DNA of 64,000 nt from Enoplosus armatus (Eukaryota; Chordata; Actinopteri; Centrarchiformes; Enoplosidae), in assembly GCF_043641665.1 (NCBI RefSeq), contig NC_092183.1, forward strand, positions 21,147,501-21,211,500, read 5' to 3'. Every line of letters begins with the position of its first letter. Position 1 is the stretch's first letter. Below, one piece after another: positions 39,801-52,811 of the stretch. Both the position numbers and the translations under genes were made by a program. The notes beneath the pieces were generated by a model, which did not search any database, was not told the DNA's origin, and saw nothing but the letters and a program-made list of their open reading frames with translations.

Positions 39801-42800
39801 GTTTGCTCGATGATTTTACGGGATTATGGGGAAAAGCTTGCTGTCATCTGAAGCCTTGAAATGATTCAACCTATAATAAAGAATCTACTGACAAGAAAAT
39901 ACACAACTGCTAACAGTTTTGTGCATGCACACCCATGTTTGAGGGTCAGTGGGGGAAATCATGTCCGAGCCTGCACAGTGAAGGAACAACAAGCTCTGTG
40001 CTCCTCATGGGGGCTGACTGACTGTTATTTATATCCAATTGTATCGCAGGCTTAATTTTCAGAAACGAAAAGTGTCATGGTAATGGCAAGAGATGTTTTT
40101 CGGTTTGTTATTCACTTGACATTTTATCTATTTGAACAACATATTGGTCTTCCTGACAATCTGTTGGCACTTTCTTGGAAAGCAGACACAAGCTATTTTC
40201 TCCCTCTTTGGAGCTGTCAAAGTAAGCCCGACAATGTAACACTTTATATTATGTGGGCTTAAAATCCTCTCATCCCTCATTCTGTTCCATTGATTTCATC
40301 CAGAGATCTTATTTCTGTGGGATTCAGGATGTCATCGAGAGAGCTCTCTACATTTACAAGACTCATAAAAGCACGATAAACTAAAGGGTAGAAAGTGTAG
40401 TAGGAAGTGTAAGAAGGGCATGATAGCTTTTCATTATACGTACTTCTTGCGCTTCTTTCCAAACACCTATGCGATTCAAATACAGTAACTCTGTACACTT
40501 GTTTACTTAAATGATCTCAAATCCAATAAAATCGAGCCAGATGTTTTTGCTCTTGGCATAGTCTAACCTATATTCCTCTCATGATGCAGAGCGGTTGGCA
40601 TAACACAAAACAAGTGGGAATAGTTACCTTTTAAAACTCTAACAGATGTCTCACACATCTCAAACTTGCAGGGTGAAAGGTGCGCGCGCTTTCATGTTCG
40701 GCTGCACTTCAGGCAGCGGCGTATTTATCTGGAAACATGCGCCTTTGTCTCACCCACGAGTTTATGGTGTATTTGAAGTATGTCGATTTAAGGTCAAGCT
40801 CAACTTTCTGTCGGTCTTCGTCCGCTTTGCACGTTGCCCTGTCATTTCAGAGTTGTGTTGCAACTGCTTGCAGGCAGGGCAGCTGTGAAAGCTCTTGATT
40901 TCCCCGGGGAGTTACACCGCTGCTATGCCCACACTTTGAGATTACCTTTACCATCTCACAAGCCCACTATGGCACTGTGCATGGTGTGCTGCTAGTTTAT
41001 TTTTAAAGTGTCTCTTGAGTCACAAGGCAATCGACTACATTCCTGATACATTTCAGGGTCAAAGGTAGCCACTTTTTAATCCTCCCAATGACTCATACCT
41101 CTGTCTTTCTCGTTTTGTTGCTTTAATCAGGGATCATTTTGAAGTGAAAAATGACTCCTACATTCATATTCAACAACATAATCCTCCATTTTAAAAATTA
41201 AAACTATCTCACAGTAGGCCATTGTTTAGCAACCTGGTAGGAAAGGACATCTATCCCCGTTTAACCCAGTAATCTGCTCAGCAGTCTCATTGTTTAGGGA
41301 CTGTACAAAAGTGATTGGGTGGTGAGCGGGCTGAACCTTATGTTTCACTTTGTAAAAAGCAAGCAAACCTCCACAGGGTTGCTTACGTTTTCTTTGAGCC
41401 CTCTTCTTCCACCCTCCCCACAGCACGACAAAATAACAGTGCTAAATTAATCAAATGTGTTTAATCATGTACCCAAATTTAAACCTTAATACCTTAATGG
41501 AACTTCTAATGTGGACCCCCAATGTAGACATTAAGTGCTCCTTTAAGAGCCATGGCACAAGTGAAAGCTGTCTTTTTCATGCAATAATTTATCTAACTAG
41601 CAATTATATCGCACGGGAAGGCTGAAATAAAGTATACATTTAGGATGAGAAAAAGATTCAAGATTCTCCCCTGCCCTACCTTCAACCAAGATAAAAAATG
41701 ACAGCACTCTTCCCCCTTTTCTAAACCCCTCTCCCCTCCTAATCATTTTCGTACAGTCCCTTTCCCATTGTCATCTGGTTATGCAGAAACAAAATCCTAA
41801 TAAAAAAAAATACATCTTCATCACTTGAAATAATAATAAGCAATTCACAAGAGGATGTCAGCATTATTGGATGAAGGTTTAATATCTAAATCCAATATGC
41901 AACACAGGCTTTTCCTTGATTCCTCAGATTTCCTGTACAGAACGGGGCTTCAACAATACACAATTGGGAAAAGACATGTTGACGCACTAAAAAAAAAAAC
42001 AGGGTTAATGCAGGATGATGCTTGAGTGAAAGCACATTCGGTAGCAGCGGTGAAAAGGAAATGCGTGGCTGCCTTTCAAAAAAAATGTCAGTAAACAATG
42101 AAATGAAGTTTAAAAATCTGGGGCTGTAGCCGCAGCTGTTTCAGCCACCGTCTCTGCTCTCGATGCTGAGACCTGAAAGCCAGGATAATGCATTGTCAAT
42201 TGCTGCTATTTAAATAGTTTCAGAATCCATCTCCCTCAGTTCCACATTCAGCGTTGAAAATGCAAATCAATTATGGTAAACAGAGCCATAGTTAAGCTGG
42301 CACTGGGCTGTGTGGTTTGTATTAAAGGCTGAATGCAACTCACTTCACCAGACACATGCTCGTTTCAGGATTAGAGTTGCAGTACATGCTATGTAGTGTG
42401 GAGATTCTCCATCAAGCCCCATAGATGTCGTTAATCTTGTTCCACATTTAGCTGCAGTGTCGATAAAAGGCGAGTGGGTCGGCTTGTGTCAAGGATTTCT
42501 ACTAAACGCAAAAGGGAGGCCACCTGTAGCACGCCGCTAACTCTACAGACGGTGGCTCAGTGAAAGGATTAGCCAGAAGTCACTTCCATCATTCACGTAA
42601 GGTATCATGGGGCATGCAAATACACCTGCATCAACTATTAATGTTTCCATTAAATGTTTAATTCCTCGCTGTGTATTTCTATAACTATAGCGTTTCTTAA
42701 GGTGTAAGGTAACATTTCTGGTTAGTCTCCCTTGCATGATAATGATTATGGTCACCATGCGCTGCTCGTTGCCCAGATTGGTATTTGTACTGAGGAGAAA

Positions 42801-43050
42801 GGTTGCTAGGCAATCCATTGAGATCTAAGAAAAGGTCTGTATGAGATGTGGCGAAGACAGAGAGCTGGCAGTTGCTGGGTAAATTGCAAGTAGACAATCA
42901 AAGTCATATCACACTGAGCTGGGAAACAGAATGAGGGGAGCAAGCTGCTGAATGAAGCTATTTACCTCCTGTCCTCACACACAGCAGCAAGTGGTTGATA
43001 TCAACAGGCGCCATGAACAATTAAGTGCTCTCCATGAATTAGTCAGTGAT

Positions 43051-43053
<3 letters not shown>

Positions 43054-43083
<30 letters not shown>
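43054..43083 (+). repeat. T30 homopolymer
   Basis: Thirty T residues followed by AAAAACAGAG. This is the longest homopolymer in the window. No minus-strand retroposed body was recognised next to it. Confidence 0.92.
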
Positions 43084-43088
<5 letters not shown>

Positions 43089-43288
43089 CAGAGAGAAAAG
43101 CTGATCATTCATCACACTCTATTCAGGATATTACATGCTTTACCCCGTGACTGACACAGTTAGAAAAGCTTAGGATGTGGCTTTGAGCAAACTGCTTTGA
43201 TTTTGAGTGGGACAAGTGAAGGAGGTGGCATAATTGGGTTCACACACACTGGAGACTGAGTGACTCCCAAACCCCCTCTCTCTCTGAG

Positions 43289-43304
43289 AAAAAAAAAAAA
43301 AAAA
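43289..43304 (+). repeat. A16 homopolymer after (CT)n
   Basis: CTCTCTCTCTGAG followed by 16 A. Simple sequence only. Confidence 0.85.
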
Positions 43305-44666
43305 GCACCTAGAATAAATAACGGGCTGTTGATGAAACAGCACAAATGTCTTACACCCGACCTAGTTCACCCACTGACATGGCACGACGGGGCAGAATTG
43401 AATTTAACTGTCTTTCAACTTAATACACAGGTGTGGCTGTGTGCCCTGCGGAGTGTGGGGGGATTTATGGCCGGGAAGCCTGTAGCTGTCATGTCCCTGC
43501 AGCAGCACCACCACTGCTCAGCATCTCTGCCAAGGCGCAGTTTACTCTGCCAGCACTGCCCTTGCATCCCAATGAGCTGCATGCAGGAGACGGCTAATGT
43601 TACAGCCTCTCATCATGTATCCAGGGATATGAGCTCAATTAACTCAACATAAGCACTGCCAATGGGGATCAAAACAGATACAGGCCCCGTATTCAGCTGT
43701 GTCCATAATTACAGTTTATGTAACAAACTAAGAGCCACAAAAAAAAAAAGCAGTGTGGGATCAATGTGATTGATAGCTTTGATGTTGAATTTATTTGTTT
43801 CACACTTCTCATTTTTGCCTGTAATCAATCTTTTAGTGTCTGCATGCACCGGCTGGGGCATTAGGGGTGATCTCTGGAGCCAAGAATAAAACCAGAGGAT
43901 GCTCCATCAATTTTAGCTCGCTACACTGATTTACATCTCCCTGGCAGGAGGCAATTCATGACTTGCGGAAATCCAGCATTTTCCCCCAGTTTTTCCACAT
44001 GGCTGGGAATCGATCATGGCAGATCTAATCAAGAACTTCAAGACGGGCTACTGGACGGATCTCCTCTGATCACATTCGGTCAGTGAGCTTGTATGTTTAA
44101 TCAGAAAGGAATTTGAATACTGAACCCGGTGACGTAACAGGAGGATCTGCTGCTGAGGGCCAGATGAGCTTCAGCACGAGAGGCTCTTTGCACCTGACAT
44201 CTTTTTCCGTGTCTGTGATCAGTATCCTTTTCTAGCTGGTCCATGTGATGCTTTGGTCGCTTTGAAAGCAGATCCGTTTTTAAGTTCTTTGCGTATTCAT
44301 AACAGGTCGATGACACATTTCATAACTCATTCAGAAATAAATGATGGATTTTCCAACTATTGGACTCGGCTTTTGTTGCAAATTCATTTTACTGTCACGT
44401 GTGAACATGATAGATCAAGTAGGAACGGGCTGCACAACAAAGTTCAGAATAAATGTAAAAAAAGAATACATTTGGAAATAAAGCAATTAGAAATGTATTC
44501 AAAATGTATTGTATGTACATTACAAAAGTGTAATGAAGCTTTTACACACAACTATTGTTCTTCTATAAATGTGTTATTAGACTGCAGTGAATATGTTAAA
44601 CACTGGATGCGTATGTGTAGCCAGAATCCCAATATAATGGTATTTCCTTTGAGGATATAAGGCTGT

Positions 44667-44688
44667 CCCCCCCCCCCCCCCCCCCCCC
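44667..44688 (+). repeat. C22 homopolymer
   Basis: Twenty-two C residues, about 22 kb from the G16 and G21 runs in the lrrtm4-type gene. It is likely polymorphic in length. Confidence 0.92.
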
Positions 44689-45190
44689 ATTCTCCTGTTA
44701 TTATTAAATTTACTCACTAAATTAATATACAGCTAATCTCATGTTTCTCTATTATGTTGACAAGAGGCGCACAATTAATTTAGAGTCACTTAAATATATA
44801 AAAAGGATTGTAAACTAGCAAATGCGGCTGGAAATTATTATTTTAATTGTTGTTTAGTCTAGCCATTACGGCTATTGGTTCACATTTCTCCAGCACCATC
44901 CCCGGAATACAAATCTAGTGATGTACTGTGGAGAAGAGACGAGCCTTCCTTAAAGAGACTGTTTAATAGTTGTTTTCTCAACTGTGTTCTGGAGTCTTTA
45001 GATGCTGGAGCATGTTGTTTGTGTGTATAGCCGGGGGGGCATCGTGTGTACTGCAATGGGCTGATTTATTAAATTGTTTGCCTCACAGCAGCCACAAATA
45101 TCCCCCATATTACAGGGGAGCTGGAGACTGTTGACTGGTGCATCGGTGCCGCAAAATGATAAATTACATCAAGAGCAGCCAAGTGAGATC

Positions 45191-45195
<5 letters not shown>

Positions 45196-45226
<31 letters not shown>
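45196..45226 (+). repeat. (CA)n microsatellite
   Basis: An uninterrupted run of about 15 CA units. Confidence 0.95.
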
Positions 45227-45227
<1 letters not shown>

Positions 45228-45299
45228 GTCTGACACGAGGACGCAGGCACTTTAACACACCCGTACATACAGGACTGTAAGAGTTCCTAATATAATATT

Positions 45300-45487
45300 A
45301 TGGCAAACGCATGGGACAAAAATGAGTATTTTTACTTTTTAAGTATTTTGCTAACAATACTCACGCACCTTTTACTTGAAAGTGACATTTTCGATGCAGA
45401 ACTTTTGCGTATCATGAAGTATTTTTACATAGCTGTATTGCTGCTGTGACTTCAGTAAAGGATGTGAATACTCTCTCCACCACTGTA
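45300..45487 (+). repeat. Interspersed fish repeat ending CTCTCCACCACTG
   Basis: GAGTATTTTTACTTTTTAAG, CACCTTTTACTTGAAAGTGA, ATGAAGTATTTTTACATAGC, GACTTCAGTAAAGGATGTGA and ATACTCTCTCCACCACTG follow the order of a very common teleost repeat whose intact form ends near CTTCTTCCACCACTG. It is recognised from memory, and the class is not assigned. Confidence 0.7.
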
Positions 45488-48400
45488 AAATAGAACAAAT
45501 GGCTTGATTTGATTTGATTGACTTCAGGGAAATTAATTGATCATCTCGATTTACCTAAGCCGTCTCTCTCTCACTGAATAAAAAAAAAAAAAAATCCTTT
45601 CCCAAAAGAGCTTTTTAGAAATGTGACCAGAACAATTGTGGTGAGCCATATGTTGGTGTTGTTCTATAGCGAGAAAGAAAGAGACAGCACATCCCTTCCA
45701 GAGGTTTCTGTGTTGCTGTAAGTAAATATGAACACTGTCATTGTGTCCTTGTTCCATACTACATACTTACTGTACTGCATACAGTATACACTTTATAGCA
45801 ATTGTCTTAGTATATTGTTTGTGCTGTTAGTATACAAATAAATCAACATACGTAACTGTTTAACACTAACAGGAAAGTGTACAATATGTGCGCAGATGCA
45901 TGTCAATCAAACTACTTCAGAAAGCCACCACGAATTAGACATCACAAGTAGAAAGCAAAATATTTTCCCAAGGATTTAATAGTTTCACCACCATCCATAA
46001 TGTGTTTTTAATATTTTTCAGCTTTGAGAGGCTCCTCCATTGTCTTTGTGCACTGCATTGTGGGAGAATGTAATCCATCAACACAGCACACTAAAAGATC
46101 AAGAGTTATTTAGTTTGCATCCTGACTTGATTTGGCCACTTTTCCAGTGTGAACACACATACATACCCAGGACCTGATTAGATGCAGGATGTGGTGTGGA
46201 TTTGGGACACAACTTGTGACTGGGTTTTGGTTTTGGCATCCCCCCACTTGGGATTAAATGAGATGAAGCGTTAATCTTTAAACTGGGATTTGGTCTTGCA
46301 CTTGTTTTCCCATGTTATTGAAAGATTAAAATGTAATAATCAGTGACATTTGCGTATACATAATCTATGTTTTACTACATATATACATGTAGTTAATAAT
46401 TCATTCATGAAGACCTAATGTAATAGGTAATAATGAAGTATGTGTAGGTTATTAGTTATTAGTACCCACCAGAAGACCTGGGTAGTTAGCATGAGCAGCA
46501 GTAGTCACCTTGGCTGAACAGACGAATTAAAGAGCGCCATCTACAGAAACCCAAACTTGACGAGAGAACTCTGGATGTGCAGTGCATAAACACCACAGGA
46601 GTCAGCTTCAAAGATGTTGCTAAATCTCAAGGATTACCACTGTGTGTCCATACCAAACCCAATAACTGTGAAATGCTTTGATGTTTGCTCAGGTGGCTGT
46701 TAAAACAATGTGCTCCTCTCATGCTGGTTGGCTTTCTCTGCCAGTGTGTAGCTGAAAAGTTGGCCATTTAATTGAACTTTTGCACTAAACTTTAGAACCA
46801 TTTCATGAATACAAAATCAAGTCTCTTATTTTAAGTACTTTATGCATGATGATATTAAGTGAAAAGAGATGTTTTTTTTCCCAAAAACAAATTTTTAATA
46901 ATGCAAGATGTTCAATCCGCAAATGCAGCTACCTCCTATTTAGACACAGACGGCCGTACATCAGTGTCTTGCAAGGATGGCACGGTGCACAGAAAAACAT
47001 AATAACATTTCACAGCTGTTCAGTGCATGTCCACACTGGTGGACTGAGGCATGAATGAAGACAAATGCATTCTCCCCTGTCAGAGGGAGAAAATCTAAAT
47101 TGTCAGTCCTTTTTGAGTGCTGTTACATTGTATTATCTTGTATCTATTAAAAATGCTCCTACACAAGCTGCACAGAAACTCTCACACCTGTCAGCTCCAG
47201 AGATCACCCACACAATCTCTGCGCTTGTCTGTCTGCCCTGAGTAACAGCTCATCAGCTACCAGGCTCTGTGGACAACTACTACACTTCACACACACACAC
47301 ACACACAGATTCACCGCCTCCACTGCCACCCAGACCTATGCACATCCATCATAATTATGCACAGCAGGAATTCAAATAGCTCTTCGTACTTCAGAGCAGA
47401 GGAACATTGCACCAATTTTCCTCCACATTATACAGCACAAACAAAACAAGGAACACAAAAATCTATTTTGGTTATTTTTGTTTACTGACTATGACATTGG
47501 AAATGCTTCAGTTAATTCAGAAGAAATCTGGAAAAAAATGTATTTGTGCTTCCTGTGGTTCCTTTATCCACATTGTAAGCATCACATGAAGGGGTTGCTG
47601 CACAGACAATTTAGAAGACCCGGCAGCTATATTGAGTTACTATGCAAACCCACCCGCACCATGTTTCTATCAGCACCTGTGTGGGTTATGTCACCTTCTC
47701 TGTGACATTTTTCACTCATCCAAAGAACGGCTTCAAGCTGCGCTTCCCTGCCAGCGTCGTATCCACTTTCTCAATTGCATCTGAGTCTGAGTTGACCTAT
47801 GGGCAGTATACATAAAGCCCCACCGGTGCCACGCAGGCTTGTGTGGCCTCTCACAGGATGTATGTTATAGGGGTAAACGGTAAAGACAAAAGGTGAGACA
47901 GATGAAGAAAAAGAGAGACTTCGAGGATGAAATGGTGGACCAGCATTGCTGTGCAGAAACACAGGCTGCACTGAAGCCGGCAAGTCTGGTCTTGTTGAGC
48001 AATTTCACTTCTTTCAGAATCCATTTACTTAATTATATCCCCTTGAAGAAATATCATTCAGAATGAAAATGAACAAATTATATGATTTACAGGCTTCACG
48101 GACCACCATCTCCAGTTGCGTAAGGACCCCTAAGGTTTGTGGGTGGTTGTGCATGTGTCCTCTTTCTGCTTTATGTGTGTTGTACATGGCCTTGAATATA
48201 CAGCCCTGGTTAGTGCTGGGGGATAACAGGGTCAGCCTAGTGTGGACTAAATGCGGCTCTGTAAAATTAAATCAGCTTGAATTGTGATGTTTATGTGCAG
48301 AGTTTGGTCACTGCGACTGCATTTCTGTCTTCAATTCGTAGGATGACACATGTGGTCACGGTGCATCACACAAAACACCCAGTGATGAAAAAAGATGGGA

Positions 48401-51400
48401 TTCCTTTTTCTTGAAGATGAGATTATTCTCTATCTAATTCACTGCTAATCCATTTTGATGTTTCTTTCAGCGAGACCCCAAGTGTTGCACGAGATGCAAG
48501 ATTCAATAATCAAGAACGGGATTGTTTCCATTTAGGCCAGGCCATTCGCTTCCATGTTGCAGCAAGTCTATACGTGATAAAGAAAAAGGCACATTTTATG
48601 TCACCTCAGGGACGGGGAAGGAAAGAAAGATGAGAATCGCAAACGCGAATCACAAATCATAAAGTTTTAACTCCTTGAAAGTGGAAGGTTGGATGAAACT
48701 CGTGGGAGATTAAGTGAGATTAAAAATGCTTAATACCTGGGAGCTCATCATTGGGCAGCTTTCCATGAAGCAGTGACACGAAAGGTGACTTTGACACGAA
48801 GAGTAGAGCAGTGGATGACACTCTGTCATGTGGCAGCGGGGCCTTTTTTTTTTCTACTAAGCTGCGAAAGCTGTGGTCACTGGACTGTTTTTGTATGTAA
48901 ACATGGATCCTAAACTCTTTGTTGATATATCATGAGGTAATCTTTCTGATTTTGAAGGATACTGTACAGCCAGTACATCATATTGTACATATTTTAGGCT
49001 CCTATTATTAACACCAACTGGGGTTTTCACTCTTAAATTTGTATTTATTTAAGCAGCAATCATATATGTGAACCAAGTCATCCTTTATTTTCGGTTCTTT
49101 TATAAATGCCCATTGAAACCTATAACACCAGCTATACATACAGTGGGTTGCACAGTACTTCCACACACTGTAGATGTTGGCTCTATATCTTTAAAGTTTC
49201 ATTGACTTGGGGCGCAGCCAGTCCATGTTCAATTTCCCCCCACAGTGATGTGCCCCTGAATAAAATGAGTTTGCGAAATTGAGAATATAGGAAACCATTT
49301 TGGAGAGATAAAATTATTTTGGTACAGTGAGAGCAAAGTGTATATCCTCTTCTAAGTGATTTCAGGGGTACAAAAATCAATAGCTCTCTAGTTGCATTTC
49401 TGCCAAGTTGATGGAGGTGGTTGAGTACAGGTGCAAAGATAGATCAAGTTGGAAATCAATCAAATCCGAAACATTCCATTTGAAAGGCAAGAAATGTAGG
49501 GCACTGAAGTGAGCAGGAGTCAATTTTGGAGCTCGAAAGGTTCAGTCATGTTGGGAAAGCATACTCCACCTTGTCTAGGAGGAAAAGCTTAGCTTTCAAG
49601 TGCCACAGGTTAAATTACTGAAAACCGTTGTTTCCTAAAACACAACAAAATGATGTTTTCTAATCTTTGGATTACTTGCGCGTAGATTAATAAAATTAAA
49701 GCATTTTTATGACACTAATACGTTTAATCTACCTTAATCTACTGAACTTGTGGGGTAGGTATTACAGTGCTTGAAGAGTATGTCATTTAACATCCCCAGC
49801 ACTTCAGCTGTCTCAAGTGGAAATGGAAGTATTTCCTCTTTTTTTTTTTTCCAGTCTCAAGTGACAAGACATATTTCTTTTCTCTCATGTTTTTTCCTTT
49901 TGTTTTGATGTATTTCAGCCAAGAATATTGCCTTACACTGCTGACTTGCTTTATCACTGGACCTGACCTTTTGGTGGGTTGAGAAAAAGACCAACACTTA
50001 CCTGTGAAATGTCACAATACCATCCTGGATGTCTTTGTAATTGTGTTTTGGGGGGGGAAAAAACAAAAACAAAAAAACAATAGTGTGGTGAGCACAGAGG
50101 TGGTAACTTGCAGGGCGACAGGAAGTCATCTCATGTGTGTGTGTGTGTTCATGTGCAAACATTGACTTACAGCACACTTTCTGTTAATACCTGAAATATA
50201 CAGTCGTTTTGATAAATAACCGAAACCATTACATTCAAATTTAAACTATTTATATTTTAACACAGACGTTGTGGAAATGCTGACGGCATCATGTAAATTC
50301 TGTATGTGTGTCTGCTTCATGTAATCCTTACTTTGTTTTACAGGACACTGCAAACCTGTTGGGTTCCAACAAAACAGGCAGCTCTTCATGGCTGGATTCA
50401 CACAAGTTCTTTTGAGATAAATCACAGCATGTCATTGAAAAATAATTATAATACATTTTTAAACAGACTTGTAATAGTTATTTTCCGATCATCCTGCCTC
50501 TCAAATTAAAGCCCTGTACCAAGTGAGACATTAACATACCCACCATCATCGGGACCAAAAGCATGAGATTAAACAAACATTTGACAGCAGTAATGAGCTA
50601 TTATCTGCTTTCTGCTGTGGATATATCACAGTGAAACAGAGCCATTAGCCATACCATAGTATATGGACCAAATCTGACAGTCATGTAAATAGTTTGCTGC
50701 CCAGAGTAACTTCAATCACATATTATCACGCTATCAAGCACTCCAACTGGCCACATCCACTGTTGGTTGTCATTGGTGAGACTCGGATACCCCGAATTGG
50801 ACGACATGAACACTGAGGAGGAGAGGCAAGATTTTTAAAATTACCCTTCAATTGCTGCTTTTTGTCACAAAAATATCGCACAAATGAAAAATACGACTGC
50901 AGTGGGACACGATAGATAAGATAAACAGTAAAAACAGGAGTTTTTAAAGTTAATATGCACCTAGAAGTGCTGTTCAAAATCAAACTTTAGAAAGTGCTGG
51001 CAGAAATCTGACAGTGTTTTGTGACGATGCCCCCCAAGGTCTGTGCCAGATGTCAGGCGCCACCACTTAGCACCCGAGGTCAGAGAAATTGAGCAGGTAT
51101 GTACATGACAAGTACGAATAGCGGTTTGTGTGAGTAGCCATAATTGCGCCGATAGGAACCATTACCTGTCCTTCCCAGGTGAGATTATCAAGTCAATGGT
51201 CTTGAACTAATGATAAGAACATTGAGCCCAGACCTTTTCGTGCCGCTCGGTGCCTGAGTGGCAGAGAGGAAATCTGTCTGAGATGCAGCACCAATCAGCC
51301 TGTTCTACAGCTGCTGGTAGGAAACTTATGGACAAGTGAATGTCATTTATAACAGCAGAGAGTGAAGAGTCAGTCCCTCGTCAGAAGAATAATAATTCAC

Positions 51401-52776
51401 AGTTCCACTTTGAATCGTTTGATTAAATATTGCTATTGAAAGAATCTCTCTAATAATCCCCATAGGTGCTAGTTGATATTCACTGAAATGTTTCCGCTTC
51501 CTAATTGAGCATAAAGGATATTTGAGAAATCAAATGTTGACAGGAAAAAAGAAATTTAAATGTTTCCTTCAAACATCCTTGTGCAAGAATTCATATTTTT
51601 TTTGTGACTTTTTTCAGAGTGCAGTTCACCCTCATGGACAGCTGTACACGCGTGCATTTGTTGACAAGCTAAAGGAGTTGGATTTGGTTGGCCGACTTGG
51701 CTTATGATCAAAAACGAGCGAGTCGATAACTAACACAGCCAAACAACGAGCAAGTGCAACAACAACACACGATACAGCAAGCCAGCATTTGCTTCCTAGT
51801 CCAACAGCAAGGCCAGCTGTCTGTCTTGCAGCCTTTTATTTCGCAAAGCTCTCGTCAAAGACTAAAAGCCAGTCCGAGGTTTACTCTTGTCCGGCCTCTT
51901 GCTCGGTCACTTTGTATTTTCGGGGCGCGGAGTGGGAGTGAAAGAGGCGCCATTCTCCACCATAAAGTTATATGCCTCTTCATTTGTGAACGTGTGCACT
52001 CATGGAAAAAAGGTAGTTAGCAAATTCACAGTACAACCACGTTGCTAATATGTCTAATGTATTGAATTGATTTGAATTGAATAAAGTCAATTGAATAATG
52101 TCAATTTACCAAAGTACCATTTAGAAGCCTGCCGTCAACAAGATCTGATAAAAAAAAACTGTCTTCACTAAAACCTTCTTCACCAAAACTTATTGTATAC
52201 TCATTTTGCTTGGTTAGCATTTTTATCTTATTTTATCATCTTTTATTGTAAACACAGCAACCAAAGACAAATGTACATTACCTGATGGTGCTGTATTAAC
52301 TAAAAAAAACACATTTGCAGCTTTTTGCAGAAACACAGAAGACTGCTTAGTATTAAGGCTAATTATTAAGGCTGCTAATCATTAAGGCTGCAAATTAACT
52401 GTTATTAAAACTACAATTGTATAGAGATAATATTGAAAATCATGAGTGTTTCCCTTTAAGAAAATATTCAGGAGTTGCATTTAAGGCCCTTCATGAGACT
52501 TTTTATGCCATCGTACACGTGAGTAGTGACTTTTAAGGATCCGTCTCAACAAAGCCATCATCCCAGCTGCTTGGTTTTATGTTGGAGTCCTAGACTAGAT
52601 TAGATGGATGGTAAGAATGATACAAAAGAGCAGCTTTTGTCTCTGGTAAGGCTTTAATGGCACCACATCTGCTCACCTCAAAATAAGAGCGAACCATAAT
52701 CTCACACCTGCTGTTGGCTTTCGCTCAACTGCACCGGCAGATAAATCTCACGGACTGGCACACAAATGCACGTGCA

Positions 52777-52778
<2 letters not shown>

Positions 52779-52809
<31 letters not shown>
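52779..52809 (+). repeat. (CA)n microsatellite
   Basis: A CA run of about 31 bases, then CCCACCCA. Confidence 0.95.

Positions 52810-52811
<2 letters not shown>

Larger units (their letters stand above)
36816..45295. other. Downstream non-coding DNA, first part
   Basis: No gene, RNA gene or full-length transposon is supported. Present are T30 at 43054-43083, A16 at 43289-43304, C22 at 44667-44688 and a CA repeat at 45196-45226. The frames of 130 and 135 codons at 43260-43652 and 44253-44660 show no domain and begin in or next to low-complexity sequence. Non-repetitive blocks such as 43830-44060 could be conserved regulatory DNA, but nothing in the sequence alone proves it. Confidence 0.6.

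Noticed and set aside
43260..43652. 130-codon frame
   Set aside because: It starts over CT and A homopolymers (giving a Lys run) and shows no domain. The GC-richer part could be non-coding conserved sequence instead.
44253..44660. 135-codon frame
   Set aside because: It has no domain, has AT-rich codon use, and sits before the C22 run without gene context.
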